From: Novosphingobium rosa NBRC 15208
GTDB taxonomy: Bacteria; Pseudomonadota; Alphaproteobacteria; Sphingomonadales; Sphingomonadaceae
Length of the DNA: 48,307 nt
Assembly: GCF_001598555.1 (NCBI RefSeq)
Contig: NZ_BCZE01000062.1
Location: 1-48,307, forward strand
Reading direction: 5' to 3'
Under the pieces are notes generated by a model. The model worked only from the letters and a program-made list of their open reading frames with translations. It did not search any database and was not told the DNA's origin. Shown here piece after piece: positions 15,897 to 25,040 of the stretch. Numbering within the stretch: position 1 is the first letter of the stretch; each line of letters opens with the position of its first letter. The position numbers and the translations under genes were made by a program.

Positions 15897-17352
15897 GCCT
15901 GCCCCACAGCTGGTCATAGGAGCAGCCGGAGAGATCCTCGACGATATCCCGGCTTTCCGGGCTGATTGGTTCGCGATGTCCGCTGCGCAGATGTTCGATT
16001 TCCGCCATCAGCACGGCATGGGTCGCGCGGCTGAGGCGAAAACGGCGGGAGATCGCTACCCCCAGCGCCAGCATCGCCCATGTGCCCAGCGCCATCACCA
16101 ACACCACGGTCAGCACGGCGCCGGGCGTCTGCACATCGGCCTTGGGCGCAAAGCCGCCCCAGTCCATCAGCAGACCGACAAAAGCGACGGCGGCGGCTTG
16201 AGTGGCCTTGCGGATAAAGGTCATCACGCCTGCGAAGGCGCCCTCGCGGCGGCGGCCGGTGACGATTTCATCCACGTCCGCCATATAGTTATAGGTGGCC
16301 CAGGGGATGTAATTGAGCGCGCCGCGCCCCAGCCCAACCAGCCCCATACCAATCCAGATCCAGCCCGATGTGGCGGGCAATCCCGCGCGCCACAGCAGCA
16401 CCAGCGCGCCCACGCCCAAGGCAAAACTGAGCGCGGCCAGCCGATAGGCTCCGGCGGGGGTGGCGCGCAGGGCCATGCGGATCGCCATCAGCACCGCCAC
16501 CAGCTGCACGATGTACATCGTGCCCAGCAGCGCCGAGGCCGTCTGCGTGCCGCCCGCCAGAGCGAAGATCACAAAGAAGGTGAAGGCGGCATTGAAGATG
16601 TCCTGACTGATATAGCCGCCCAGATACATGCCCAGATGCAGGCGAAACGCCCGGATGCGCAGGGTGGAGCTGAGGTTCTTCCACAAGCTGGGCCGTGCCG
16701 TCACCACGCGGGCGCTTTCCGGGCGGTGACGCTCCCAGCTGAAGGCATAGAGGAAGCCCGCCGCCGCCATAAACAGCAGCGAGAAGAGGCCGCCCATGGC
16801 GAAGAAGGTCATCGGACTGTCGCGCCCCAGCCAGTTGATCAGCCACAGCGGCAGAAAGCCCGCCAGAATGGCCGATCCCTGCGCAAACAGAATGCGGATG
16901 CCCGCGAATTTGGCCTTGGTGGCAAAGTCGCTCGACATTTCGGCGGCCAGCGTCTCGTAAGGGATCACCTCCAGCGCATAGGTCAGCTCGAACAGCACGT
17001 AGGAGGTGAGGTAGAACCAGAAATTCTGCCCCGGCCACCACATCAGCGCAAAGGAGGGCAGCAAGGGAATCGCCGCCAGAATGAAAAAGCGCCGCCGCCC
17101 GAATTTTTGCCCCAGCCAGAAGCGGTCGAAACTGTCCGACAGATGGCCGATGGTGGGCGAGGCAAAGGCATCCAATACGCGCGCCACGGCGAAGATCAGC
17201 GCCGCCTCGCCCGCGCTCAAGCCGCAGAATTTGGTGTAGAAGATAAGCACCCAGGCGGAGATCACCGCCATCGATCCCGCGCCCAGCACGTCATTGGCGC
17301 CATAGGCCAGATAGTTGACGGTCTTCACCTGTCTGGGGGTGGGTCCACCCAT
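15877..17352 (-). CDS. GPH-family sugar:cation symporter (MFS)
   Basis: Inner-membrane transporter of 491 residues with about 12 membrane segments. The N-terminal VKTVNYLAYGANDVLGAGSM and the motif DSFDRFWLGQKFGRRRFFIL are typical of the glycoside-pentoside-hexuronide (MelB-like) branch. ATG 17352 has AAGAGGA 9 bases upstream; the open frame reaches ATG 17391, which lacks a ribosome site and lies in promoter sequence. Placed between CE12 and PL22 genes, it probably carries unsaturated di- or oligogalacturonides or rhamnogalacturonan disaccharides into the cytoplasm for GH105. The exact sugar and cation are unknown. Confidence 0.88.
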   Translation of the reverse strand: MGGPTPRQVKTVNYLAYGANDVLGAGSMAVISAWVLIFYTKFCGLSAGEAALIFAVARVLDAFASPTIGHLSDSFDRFWLGQKFGRRRFFILAAIPLLPSFALMWWPGQNFWFYLTSYVLFELTYALEVIPYETLAAEMSSDFATKAKFAGIRILFAQGSAILAGFLPLWLINWLGRDSPMTFFAMGGLFSLLFMAAAGFLYAFSWERHRPESARVVTARPSLWKNLSSTLRIRAFRLHLGMYLGGYISQDIFNAAFTFFVIFALAGGTQTASALLGTMYIVQLVAVLMAIRMALRATPAGAYRLAALSFALGVGALVLLWRAGLPATSGWIWIGMGLVGLGRGALNYIPWATYNYMADVDEIVTGRRREGAFAGVMTFIRKATQAAAVAFVGLLMDWGGFAPKADVQTPGAVLTVVLVMALGTWAMLALGVAISRRFRLSRATHAVLMAEIEHLRSGHREPISPESRDIVEDLSGCSYDQLWGRREVDPM

Positions 17353-17388
17353 GCTGCTCGATCCTCTTGCCCGTGTATCAGCCTGTGA

Positions 17389-17430
17389 CATTTTTCACAT
17401 TGAGGGATCAATACATACTATGTAAAACAA
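17389..17430. promoter_or_regulatory. Divergent promoter region, symporter/PL22
   Basis: The gap between the symporter (-) and PL22 (+) is AT-rich. TTTCACATTGAGGGATCAA (17393-17411) resembles TTTCACAATATGAACGATC at 29417-29435, allowing a 2-base gap, and may be another copy of the locus operator. This is pattern similarity only. Confidence 0.4.
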
Positions 17431-17482
17431 AACCGACAAGCGGCAAATGATGTGCGAACCGCTTTGCAAGGGAGATGACCGA

Positions 17483-18823
17483 ATGCGCTTCAGTACCTTG
17501 GCCAAGGCCCTTCTTGCGGGCACGATCCTGCTCGCCACCCCCGCCCTCGCCAAGCCTCAGCGCGAATGGGTCGATCCGCTGACGCATCACCGCGTGCTGC
17601 GCATCAGCGATATGCCCGGCACCTCCAGCCTCTATTTCACCCAGAGCGCCTTCACCCCGCAGGGCGACAAGATGGTGATGAAAACCCCGCAGGGCATCGC
17701 GGTCGTCACGCTGAAGGACTGGAGCGTGAAGCTGCTGGTGCCAGGACCGCAACTCAACCTGCTGTTTACAGGGCACAAAAGCCGTAACGTCTATTACGCC
17801 AGCCGCGCGCGTGACGATGCCGGGCAGACGTTCCAGGTCTATGCCGCCAATGTCGACACCGGCGCGGTGAAGAAGGTGGCCGATATTGCGGGCGGCTCGA
17901 TCGGCTCGATCAATGCGGACGAAACGATGCTGCTGGGCCAGTACACCCTGCCGCCCTCCAATGTGAACCCCGATGGCACGCTGAAACACCCCGCGCAAAA
18001 GGGCGGCAACGAGACCCCCGGCGGCTACACCTATGCCGAAAACAAGCCCGACGGCACGCCCTACACCTATGCCGACGCCAAAACCCGCGCGCTGCACCGC
18101 CGCCTGATCGCGGGCATCCCGATGGAGATCTTCACCCACAATCTGGTGACGGGCGAGCGCAAGGTGATCGTGGCGTCGAAGGACTGGCTCAACCATGTGC
18201 AGTTCTCGCCCACCGATCCGGGGCTGATCATGTATTGCCACGAAGGCCCATGGCATGAGGTGGACCGCATCTGGACCATCCGCACCGATGGCACCGGCAA
18301 AAAGCTGGTCCACACCCGCACCATGAACAACGAGATCGCAGGGCATGAGTTCTTCTCGCCCGATGGCCACACCATCTGGTACGATCTGCAGACCCCGCGC
18401 GGGCAGGTCTTCTGGCTGGCGGGTTACGATGTGACCAGCGGCAAGCGCACATGGTATCACGTGGAGCGCAACCAGTGGTCGGTGCATTACAACCAGTCGA
18501 ACGATCTGAAGCTGTTCACCGGCGATGGCGGCGACAGCGAGATGGTCGCCCATGCGCCGGACGGCAAATATCTCTACCTCTTCACCCCCAAAGCCATCCC
18601 CGACGATGCCGAAATCCCCACAGCGGATGCCGACAAGCTGATCGTGCCGGGCACCTTTGCCGAGGAAAAACTGGTCGATATGCGCAAGCACAATTACAAG
18701 ACCGAGCCCAACATGACCTTCACGCCCGATGGCAAATGGATCATCTTCCGCGGCCATTTCGAGAATGACCCCGATGAACACGGCACCCATGTCTATGCCG
18801 TGGAGGTTGCCCGGGCGCAGTAA
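17483..18823 (+). CDS. ogl: Oligogalacturonate lyase (PL22)
   Basis: Beta-propeller lyase of 446 residues that cleaves short oligogalacturonides by beta-elimination to 5-keto-4-deoxyuronate-type products. It starts at ATG 17483 (AGGGAG 8 bases upstream) with a signal peptide MRFSTLAKALLAGTILLATPALAK. PL22-type sequence follows: QSAFTPQGDKMVMKTPQGI, LNHVQFSPTDPGLIMYCHEG with WHEVDRIW, AGHEFFSPDGHTIWYDLQTP with RGQVFWLAGYD, and the C-terminal NMTFTPDGKWIIFRGHF. Many characterised PL22 enzymes are cytoplasmic; this one is clearly exported, so it should act in the periplasm before the symporter. A divergent arrangement with the symporter suggests shared control. Confidence 0.92.
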   Translation: MRFSTLAKALLAGTILLATPALAKPQREWVDPLTHHRVLRISDMPGTSSLYFTQSAFTPQGDKMVMKTPQGIAVVTLKDWSVKLLVPGPQLNLLFTGHKSRNVYYASRARDDAGQTFQVYAANVDTGAVKKVADIAGGSIGSINADETMLLGQYTLPPSNVNPDGTLKHPAQKGGNETPGGYTYAENKPDGTPYTYADAKTRALHRRLIAGIPMEIFTHNLVTGERKVIVASKDWLNHVQFSPTDPGLIMYCHEGPWHEVDRIWTIRTDGTGKKLVHTRTMNNEIAGHEFFSPDGHTIWYDLQTPRGQVFWLAGYDVTSGKRTWYHVERNQWSVHYNQSNDLKLFTGDGGDSEMVAHAPDGKYLYLFTPKAIPDDAEIPTADADKLIVPGTFAEEKLVDMRKHNYKTEPNMTFTPDGKWIIFRGHFENDPDEHGTHVYAVEVARAQ

Positions 18824-18828
18824 CGACT

Positions 18829-18858
18829 AAGGGGCGGCTTGATGGGCCGCCCCTTTCA
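18829..18858 (+). terminator. Terminator after PL22
   Basis: AAGGGGCGGC (18829-18838) pairs perfectly with GCCGCCCCTT (18846-18855) and is followed by TCATC. It starts 6 bases after the PL22 stop. Confidence 0.7.
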
Positions 18859-18868
18859 TCGTTTGAGG

Positions 18869-18896
18869 CAAGGGCGGCCAGCAAGGGCCGCCCTTG
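18869..18896 (-). terminator. Terminator after GH35
   Basis: CAAGGGCGGCC (18869-18879) pairs perfectly with GGCCGCCCTTG (18886-18896) around AGCAAG, 6 bases beyond the GH35 stop. Its sequence is related to the hairpin at 18829, so the two stacked stems form a bidirectional terminator. Confidence 0.65.
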
Positions 18897-18901
18897 TGCT
18901 G

Positions 18902-21898
18902 TCAGGGCGTGGGGGGCAGGCTGGCTGGCGCCTCGACCATCTTCACCGGCACACCGCCCAGACGGTTCTGCATCACCACCAGCTTCACCGGCTGCGGCGC
19001 GTTCTCAGGCGCCCCATCGCTGGTCACCGCCAAAGCGATCACATTGGCGCCATGATGGTTGAGGATACCCTCGGGGATGGGGAAGGTCCGCTGCGGGCCG
19101 ACATGGGCGATAAACTGCCCCATGTTCCAGCCATTGACGAAGATCAGCGCGCGATAATGCCCAGCCGAACGCGGCACGGCAGGATCGCCCATCTGCACTC
19201 CGATGGTGGCGTCCTGCCCCCTGGGCACGTTCAGCGTGAAACTGCTGCGATACCAGTTGGTGCCCGCCGGCCCTTGAGGCAGCCCCTGCACGCTCTTCCA
19301 TGCCGCATCGCTGAAGCCGGGCAGATGCCAGCCCATGCGCTCGCCATATTGGCCGCCATTGTTGGGGGTGCCACGCGCATGATCGGCAAAGCTCTCGCCC
19401 CCGGCGCGGCCCTGAATGCGCCAGTTCACCGGCACCGAGAAGGACGGCCCTTTGAGCGGTTCAAGCGACACGGCGATCAGCCCGCGCGCTTCCTTATGCT
19501 CGTCCGAAGCGGTGAGGTCCCAATTGTGACCATTGTTGCGCACCATCACCGCCAGCACATGCTCGCCCTGCGTATGGGCGCTGTCAGGCAGTTTCAGCGT
19601 CAGGCTGCCGGTGGTGATCGGGCGCGGCATGCCGGCGGGCAATTCGCCCTGCCCGATCAGCGCGCCATCGAGAAAGACCTGCATCATCCCCGCCCCGCCC
19701 GCGCCATAGGCCAGCGTGATCTTCTGCGCTTTCGCATCCCCGGCAAAACGCCCGCGATACCAGACATCGCCCTCATGGAAGCCATAGGGGTCCATGGTCA
19801 TGGTGGGCTGGCCATCGGGCTTTTGCGTCTGGGTGGCATCGCGGCGATGGTCGATGGCCTGCCAATGGCTGTCGTCGAAGCCGGGTTGCGCCTCGGGCGT
19901 GCCCGCCATGCTGCGCCATGTGAGCTGCGGCAAAGCCACAGCCGCCGGGCCGGGCAGAGTGCCCACCAGCGCACCATCCTGCGCCTTCATCGCCACCGGA
20001 GCGCCATTCCATGTTACCCGCGAAGCCTCGCCCCAGACCCGCAAAGGCCCAACCGCAATGGTATCGCCCGTCAGCGCCAGAGCGCCGCCCTTCGCCACCG
20101 CATGGCGCAGAAGGTTCGGCCCGCAGGCCAGCACGCCATCGGCAGTCCAGCACGAAGCGCCCTCCGCATCATCGCCCAGCAGCAAGGTCAGCGGCGGGCG
20201 ACCGCCTCCGCTGATCTCCACACTGGCCAGAGCGCCATGGGTGTAATCCAGCACCAGATCGCCGCGCGCGGCATCGAAATGGCTCTCGACCGCGCCGTTT
20301 GTCACCTTCACCTGAGGGGCGGAGGCATAGCGCAGCACGGTGCGACCAGCCTCGCCCTTGCGGCCCACCATCAGCAGCAGGTCTCGCGCGCCTTGGTGGA
20401 TATGGCTCTGGATCTCGCTGGTGGCATAGACCAGGCGCTGGCCACCAAGGTTCACCCCCGCCACCAACCATTTGGCATCGTAACCGTTCAACCGCATCTG
20501 CGGGAACTGATAGTGCCCATCCGGCAGATCGGCGCTGAAGGTGAAAGGCGTGTTTTCGGTCAGATGGCCATCCGCATGCGCCACCAGCAGGAAGCGCGCA
20601 TCGCTTTTCGGATTGCGGTTGTGATAGAGACGGATCGCCTCGGAGCTGGGTTTGATGGGCGTGGCCGGAACCATCCCGGCCAGATCGGGCACAGCGGCAA
20701 TCGTGCCGCCGATCAGCTTCAATTCGGCGGCCTTGTCACGCAAGCTGCGATCCTCGGCGATGGCCGCGCCATAATCATAGCTGGTGAAGACCACCGGGGC
20801 AGGCAACCAGCCCCAACTGGTGCCGCCATAGCCCATATAGATGCTCTGCAAGGCGATGCCATTGGCCAGATTGGTGCCGTAGAACAGCTTCTGATAGCCG
20901 ACCCCGCGCTGCACGGAATTGCAGGCATAATTTCCGTTGGAACCCCAGTAATCGAACCAGCCTCCGCCGATCTCGGCCAGAAAACCCGGCGTGTCGGGAG
21001 AGGCCGAGGCCCCGCCTTTCGCGCCGCCCTCGCCATAAAAGCCCCAGTCGGGCGCGGGGGTGGAGCGCACCACATGGCCATCCGCCGTGCAGGCCCCGCC
21101 CGGATAGGCATCGAAGGCATACATATCGTTGGGCCCATGCACCACGCCGGGCACGGGGCTCGCATCGGGAACCCAGCGCCCCTGCCGGCCGGGATCATTG
21201 TGGAAGATCGGCACATTGATGCCATCGGCGCGGGTCTTGGCGTAAAGGTGGTCCATATAGCGGCGATGCACCGCCGAGGTCTGCGACAGCTCATTCTCGA
21301 TCTGGTGCAGGATCACATTGCCCTTGTGGCCCTGCCCATCCCCATTGATCTGATGGCGCGCGACGATGGCGTCGATGGCCGTCAGCCACTCATCAGCCGC
21401 GGCCAGATATTCGGGATCATCGGTGCGGGCCTGAGCGCGCTGGTTCTGCAGCCAGCCGGGGAAGCCTCCGCGCGCCAGCTCCGCGTTCACATAGGGCCCG
21501 ACGCGGGTGATGACATAAAGGCCTTCCTCATCCGCCATGGTGAGCAGGCGGTCCATATCGCGGATGCCGCTGAAATCCTCCACGCCCTGTTTGGGGCTGT
21601 GGTAATTCCAGTCGAAATAGAAGGTGACGGTGTTGAAGCCGCTGGCCTTCATCTTTTGCAGAATGTCGCGCCAGAGATCGGGGCTCGGCAGGCGGAAGGG
21701 GTGGAATTCGGAGGCCCAGATCAGCTGGCGCTTGCCGTCGATCATCAGCGAATGGCCATCGAAGGAGACGCGGCCGAAGCTCTTCACCGGGGCCTTGTCA
21801 TTGATGGTGGGCCGGGCCTGCTGGGCAAAAGCCGGCATGGGGGCAGGCAAGGCGGTCAAGGCCAGAGCGGCGGCTGTCGTCATCAGAATGTTGCGCAA
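18902..21898 (-). CDS. GH35 beta-galactosidase, exported
   Basis: Retaining beta-galactosidase of 998 residues, long for GH35 because of extra C-terminal beta-sandwich domains (WYRGRFAGDAKAQKITLAYG and the jelly-roll ending YRALIFVNGWNMGQF). The catalytic barrel begins at FGRVSFDGHSLMIDGKRQLI; acid/base E203 lies in HQIENELSQ and nucleophile E309 in FLAEIGGGWFDYWG. The best start is TTG 21898, giving MRNILMTTAAALALTALPA as signal peptide, because an AGGAGG sits 6 bases before it; that site overlaps the stop codon of the upstream GH28 gene. It is last in the GH51-GH28-GH35 operon and should remove galactan side chains from rhamnogalacturonan-I. Confidence 0.93.
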   Translation of the reverse strand: MRNILMTTAAALALTALPAPMPAFAQQARPTINDKAPVKSFGRVSFDGHSLMIDGKRQLIWASEFHPFRLPSPDLWRDILQKMKASGFNTVTFYFDWNYHSPKQGVEDFSGIRDMDRLLTMADEEGLYVITRVGPYVNAELARGGFPGWLQNQRAQARTDDPEYLAAADEWLTAIDAIVARHQINGDGQGHKGNVILHQIENELSQTSAVHRRYMDHLYAKTRADGINVPIFHNDPGRQGRWVPDASPVPGVVHGPNDMYAFDAYPGGACTADGHVVRSTPAPDWGFYGEGGAKGGASASPDTPGFLAEIGGGWFDYWGSNGNYACNSVQRGVGYQKLFYGTNLANGIALQSIYMGYGGTSWGWLPAPVVFTSYDYGAAIAEDRSLRDKAAELKLIGGTIAAVPDLAGMVPATPIKPSSEAIRLYHNRNPKSDARFLLVAHADGHLTENTPFTFSADLPDGHYQFPQMRLNGYDAKWLVAGVNLGGQRLVYATSEIQSHIHQGARDLLLMVGRKGEAGRTVLRYASAPQVKVTNGAVESHFDAARGDLVLDYTHGALASVEISGGGRPPLTLLLGDDAEGASCWTADGVLACGPNLLRHAVAKGGALALTGDTIAVGPLRVWGEASRVTWNGAPVAMKAQDGALVGTLPGPAAVALPQLTWRSMAGTPEAQPGFDDSHWQAIDHRRDATQTQKPDGQPTMTMDPYGFHEGDVWYRGRFAGDAKAQKITLAYGAGGAGMMQVFLDGALIGQGELPAGMPRPITTGSLTLKLPDSAHTQGEHVLAVMVRNNGHNWDLTASDEHKEARGLIAVSLEPLKGPSFSVPVNWRIQGRAGGESFADHARGTPNNGGQYGERMGWHLPGFSDAAWKSVQGLPQGPAGTNWYRSSFTLNVPRGQDATIGVQMGDPAVPRSAGHYRALIFVNGWNMGQFIAHVGPQRTFPIPEGILNHHGANVIALAVTSDGAPENAPQPVKLVVMQNRLGGVPVKMVEAPASLPPTP

Positions 21899-21908
21899 GA
21901 TTGGCCTC

Positions 21909-23363
21909 CTAGCGAGGATCAAGAAGAGGAGAAGCGGTGATGCTGAGGCTCTCGACATCGCTGTGGATCAAAGCCGGGCGGGCATCTGGCGTGGCGTGGC
22001 TGGCTTGGAAGCTGTCGATGGTCAGACTGCGCACATGCCTCAGCCACAGCGCCCATGCGGGCAGCGTGCCGAACATGCTGGGTTCGGGGTAGGCATCCGC
22101 TACCTCCGGGGGCTGCAGCCGGGCGTCTTCCGTGGTGCCGCCGCCCTGATAGGTGAGATGGATGTCGCGCATCGTCACCTGCTCCACCGGATGGCCGGGC
22201 AAACCGGCGATGGCGGCGGGAAAGTGGTGATTGATCCGGTTGGCGGTGATGCCTTCCAGCAGGATGCGCCGCATCGCGCCCACATTGGTCCCCGCAGGCC
22301 CGCGCAGCCTTGCGCCCAGCCGCAGGAAGATCGGGGCGGTGGTGACCTCGTCCATGGTCAGGCGGCGGGCGGTGATGTCCTCCACCACGGCGCCGTCGAC
22401 GCTTTCGATGGCGAGGCCCCGGCTGCGCTGGAAGTGGCAATCCTCAATGGTGATCCGGCGAATGTCGCCATTGGTTTCGGTGCCGATCTTGATGCGGCCT
22501 GTCACATGATCCTGATCGGGCGCCAGTTCCTGCTTGCGGCCCTGCGAACCATCCAGCATCGTGCCGAGATCGAAGCCGGACACCGTGCAATGGCGCACTG
22601 CGATATCCTCGCTGGGCGTGATCCGGCCCAGAGCAAGGCTGGTCTTGATGACGATGGCATCGTCATTGGGGCTGTTGACGCGGCAATGCTCCACCACGCA
22701 GCGCTGCACGCAATCGAGGTCGATGCCATCTCGCTGGGTGTCGATGGTGAGGTCGCGCAGCACCATATCGCTGCAGCCGGTGGCCAGAATGGCGAAATGG
22801 CCGCCCCGGTCGATGGTGAAGTCCGACAGCGTCACCTGCCGGCATTCACGCAAGGCGATCGCCTTGTTGCCCAGCCCGATCATCCCAGCGTGGGCCGTTT
22901 CGAGCGTGGCGACCTGCGTGGGGCTCATGCCTTGCATGGATAAAGGCCGCTCGCCCGATTGCGCCCGCCAGCGCGATCCAGGGCCGTTGCGGGTGAGCCC
23001 GCGCCCCTCGATCCGCCCTGGGCCGGTGATGGCGATCTGGGTCAGTTTTTCGCCCCAGATCAGGCTGTTGTGCCAATGGCTGTGGCCGAAGTCCTGATAG
23101 AGTTGCTCTCCATTGTCCTCGGGCCGGTCATAGGCGCCGCCATGCTGCGCGGGGTCGGCGGCCTCGATCACCGCGCCTGCTTCCAGATGCAGCGTGACCC
23201 CGCTGGCCAGCCGGATCGAGAAGCAGAGATAGCGCCCCGCAGGCACCACCACCACGCCCCCGCCCGCCTGATGCGCGGCGAGGATCGCGGCATTGATGCC
23301 CTGATGCGCCAGCGCCTTCCCATGGTTGGCCGCGCCATAGGCCGTGACATCGAAGCGCTGCAT
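21909..23363 (-). CDS. GH28 polygalacturonase-family protein without signal peptide
   Basis: Right-handed beta-helix protein of 484 residues, normal for GH28. MQRFDVTAYGAANHGKA is the usual beginning of the mature GH28 fold, so no leader precedes it and the protein is predicted cytoplasmic. Catalytic positions are visible: DGIDLD (D212), NSPNDDAIVIK (D234 and D235), and GRIKIGTET where family members have the G-x-K/R-I-G motif. ATG 23363 overlaps the GH51 stop by one base (TGATG). GH28 covers endo- and exo-polygalacturonases, rhamnogalacturonases and xylogalacturonases; the cytoplasmic location favours an exo-acting enzyme on imported oligomers. An unnoticed non-classical export route is the alternative. 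Confidence 0.9.
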   Translation of the reverse strand: MQRFDVTAYGAANHGKALAHQGINAAILAAHQAGGGVVVVPAGRYLCFSIRLASGVTLHLEAGAVIEAADPAQHGGAYDRPEDNGEQLYQDFGHSHWHNSLIWGEKLTQIAITGPGRIEGRGLTRNGPGSRWRAQSGERPLSMQGMSPTQVATLETAHAGMIGLGNKAIALRECRQVTLSDFTIDRGGHFAILATGCSDMVLRDLTIDTQRDGIDLDCVQRCVVEHCRVNSPNDDAIVIKTSLALGRITPSEDIAVRHCTVSGFDLGTMLDGSQGRKQELAPDQDHVTGRIKIGTETNGDIRRITIEDCHFQRSRGLAIESVDGAVVEDITARRLTMDEVTTAPIFLRLGARLRGPAGTNVGAMRRILLEGITANRINHHFPAAIAGLPGHPVEQVTMRDIHLTYQGGGTTEDARLQPPEVADAYPEPSMFGTLPAWALWLRHVRSLTIDSFQASHATPDARPALIHSDVESLSITASPLLDPR

Positions 23364-24952
23364 CAGCGCAGATCCAGCACCACCAGCGCCTTGGCCGGAA
23401 CATCCAGCGAGAGCTTGCCGTCGCGGATGGTCGCTCCGGTGAAGGCAACGGGCGCAACGCGCGCCGGGGTGGCAAAGTCATTCACATCCTGCACCCGCCC
23501 GGCGGTCAGAATGCGCCCCGAAACCTGCGCGGCATTCAGCCCCGTCAACGCGATCTCCAGATGATGCGGCTGGGTGGGATCGATGTTGACCAGCGCCACA
23601 TGCACCGCGCCATCCTTGCCGCGCACCGCAGAGCCCGTCACGGCAGGCGCCGTCCATTCCTCGCGGTTGTACCAGGTTTTGGGCAGATCGAGCGGCAGGG
23701 CCGTGCCGTCCTGCCATGGGCGATACATATCGAAGGCATGATAGGTGGGGGTCAGCACCATTTTCGCGCCATCGGTCAGGATCATCGACTGGAGGACGTT
23801 CACCATCTGGGCGATGTTGGTCATCCGCACGCGCTCGGCATGGTGGACGAAGATGTTGATGTTCACCGCCGCCAGCAGCGCGTCACGCAGGCTGTTCTGC
23901 TGATAGAGGAAGCCCGGATTGGTGCCCGGCTCCACATCGGTCCAGATGCCCCATTCGTCCACCGCCAGATTGACGCGGCGCGCGGGGTCATACTTGTCCA
24001 TGATGGCGGAGTGCTTGGTGAGCAGTTCCTCCATGCGCCATGTCTTGGCCATGGTGCGGGCGTAATCGACCTCGGTGAAGGTGGTGGCCGAGCCCCTGCC
24101 CTTCGGAGCGCCTGACGTTTCGCCGGGGGTGGTGTAGTAATGCAGGCCGATGCCGTCGATCTGCTTGCCGGCCTCGCGCATCATCACCTCGGTCCAGTTG
24201 GTGTCAGGGCCGTTGGCGCCGCTGGCCACCTTCTGGATCTTCACGCCATAGGGCGGCTTGACGAAGGTGGCATAGCGCCGCGTGATCCCGGCGGCATCGT
24301 CGGGCCGCATGTTGCCGCCGCAGCCCCACAGCTCATTGCCGATGCCGAAATAGGGCAGCTTCCATGGCTCCTTGCGGCCATTCTTCGCCCGCTCCTGCGC
24401 CAGAGCGCCTTCGGGAGCGGTGATGTACTGCACCCACTCCTCCATGGCGGAGGGCGCATCGCTGCCGACATTGCCCGAGACATAGGCGTCCGCCCCGATC
24501 AGCTCGGCGAAGTCCATGAATTCATGGGTGCCGAAGCTGTTGGGCTCGGTCACGCCGCCCCAATGGGTGTTGATGCGGACAGGGCGGTTGGCGCGCGGGC
24601 CGATGCCGTCTCGCCAGTGATATTCGTCGGCAAAGCAGCCGCCCGGCCAGCGCACCAGCGGCACATGCAGCGCGCGCAGGGCCTCGACCACATCCTTGCG
24701 ATAGCCCTTGATGTTGGGGATTTTCGAATTCGGCCCGACCCAGATGCCGCCATAGATGCCATAGCCCAGATGCTCGGCGAACTGGCTGAAGATATGGCGG
24801 TCCACGGTCGCGCCGGGCGTATCGGCGTGGAGTGTGGCGGCGGTGTCCGTTTGCGCCTGATCCTGAGCGTTTGCCGAGGATGCCAGAGCGCTGCCCCCCA
24901 GCAGCAAAGCCATGGCACAGCGCGTCATCCAGCGTGAGGCAGGACGAATCAT
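23363..24952 (-). CDS. GH51 alpha-L-arabinofuranosidase, exported
   Basis: Retaining arabinofuranosidase of 529 residues that trims arabinan or arabinogalactan side chains. GGAGAGGGG precedes ATG 24952, which opens a signal peptide (MIRPASRWMTRCAMALLLGG, cleavage near SANAQ). GH51 hallmarks are FSQFAEHLGYGIYGGIW near the mature start, LVRWPGGCFADEYHW, acid/base E207 in GIGNELWGCGGNM and nucleophile E333 in LAVDEWGIW. It is the first gene of a three-gene operon with GH28 and GH35, joined by a TGATG overlap. The divergent neighbour at 25041 encodes a CE12-type esterase, and the shared AT-rich gap probably carries both promoters. Confidence 0.94.
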   Translation of the reverse strand: MIRPASRWMTRCAMALLLGGSALASSANAQDQAQTDTAATLHADTPGATVDRHIFSQFAEHLGYGIYGGIWVGPNSKIPNIKGYRKDVVEALRALHVPLVRWPGGCFADEYHWRDGIGPRANRPVRINTHWGGVTEPNSFGTHEFMDFAELIGADAYVSGNVGSDAPSAMEEWVQYITAPEGALAQERAKNGRKEPWKLPYFGIGNELWGCGGNMRPDDAAGITRRYATFVKPPYGVKIQKVASGANGPDTNWTEVMMREAGKQIDGIGLHYYTTPGETSGAPKGRGSATTFTEVDYARTMAKTWRMEELLTKHSAIMDKYDPARRVNLAVDEWGIWTDVEPGTNPGFLYQQNSLRDALLAAVNINIFVHHAERVRMTNIAQMVNVLQSMILTDGAKMVLTPTYHAFDMYRPWQDGTALPLDLPKTWYNREEWTAPAVTGSAVRGKDGAVHVALVNIDPTQPHHLEIALTGLNAAQVSGRILTAGRVQDVNDFATPARVAPVAFTGATIRDGKLSLDVPAKALVVLDLR

Positions 24953-25005
24953 GGGGTTCCCCTCTCCAATGCTTGTTTTCATATAGAGGTATGCTGTCGC
25001 GTATA

Positions 25006-25034
25006 TTGAAAATCAAGTCCAACTATTGCATAGT
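25006..25034 (+). promoter_or_regulatory. Promoter of the second CE12-type gene, probably leaderless
   Basis: TTGAAA (25006-25011), a 17-base spacer and CATAGT (25029-25034) form a sigma-70-like promoter. The ATG at 25041 is 7 bases past the -10 element and no ribosome site is visible, so transcription would start at or near the start codon. Confidence 0.45.
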
Positions 25035-25040
25035 CATGCC

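Noticed and set aside
15751..17388. Open frame of 545 codons on the plus strand
   Set aside because: Antisense to the GPH symporter and rich in Gln, His and Arg; no domain.
18839..21940. Open frame of 1033 codons on the plus strand
   Set aside because: Antisense to the GH35 gene, whose family and catalytic residues are clear; low-complexity shadow.
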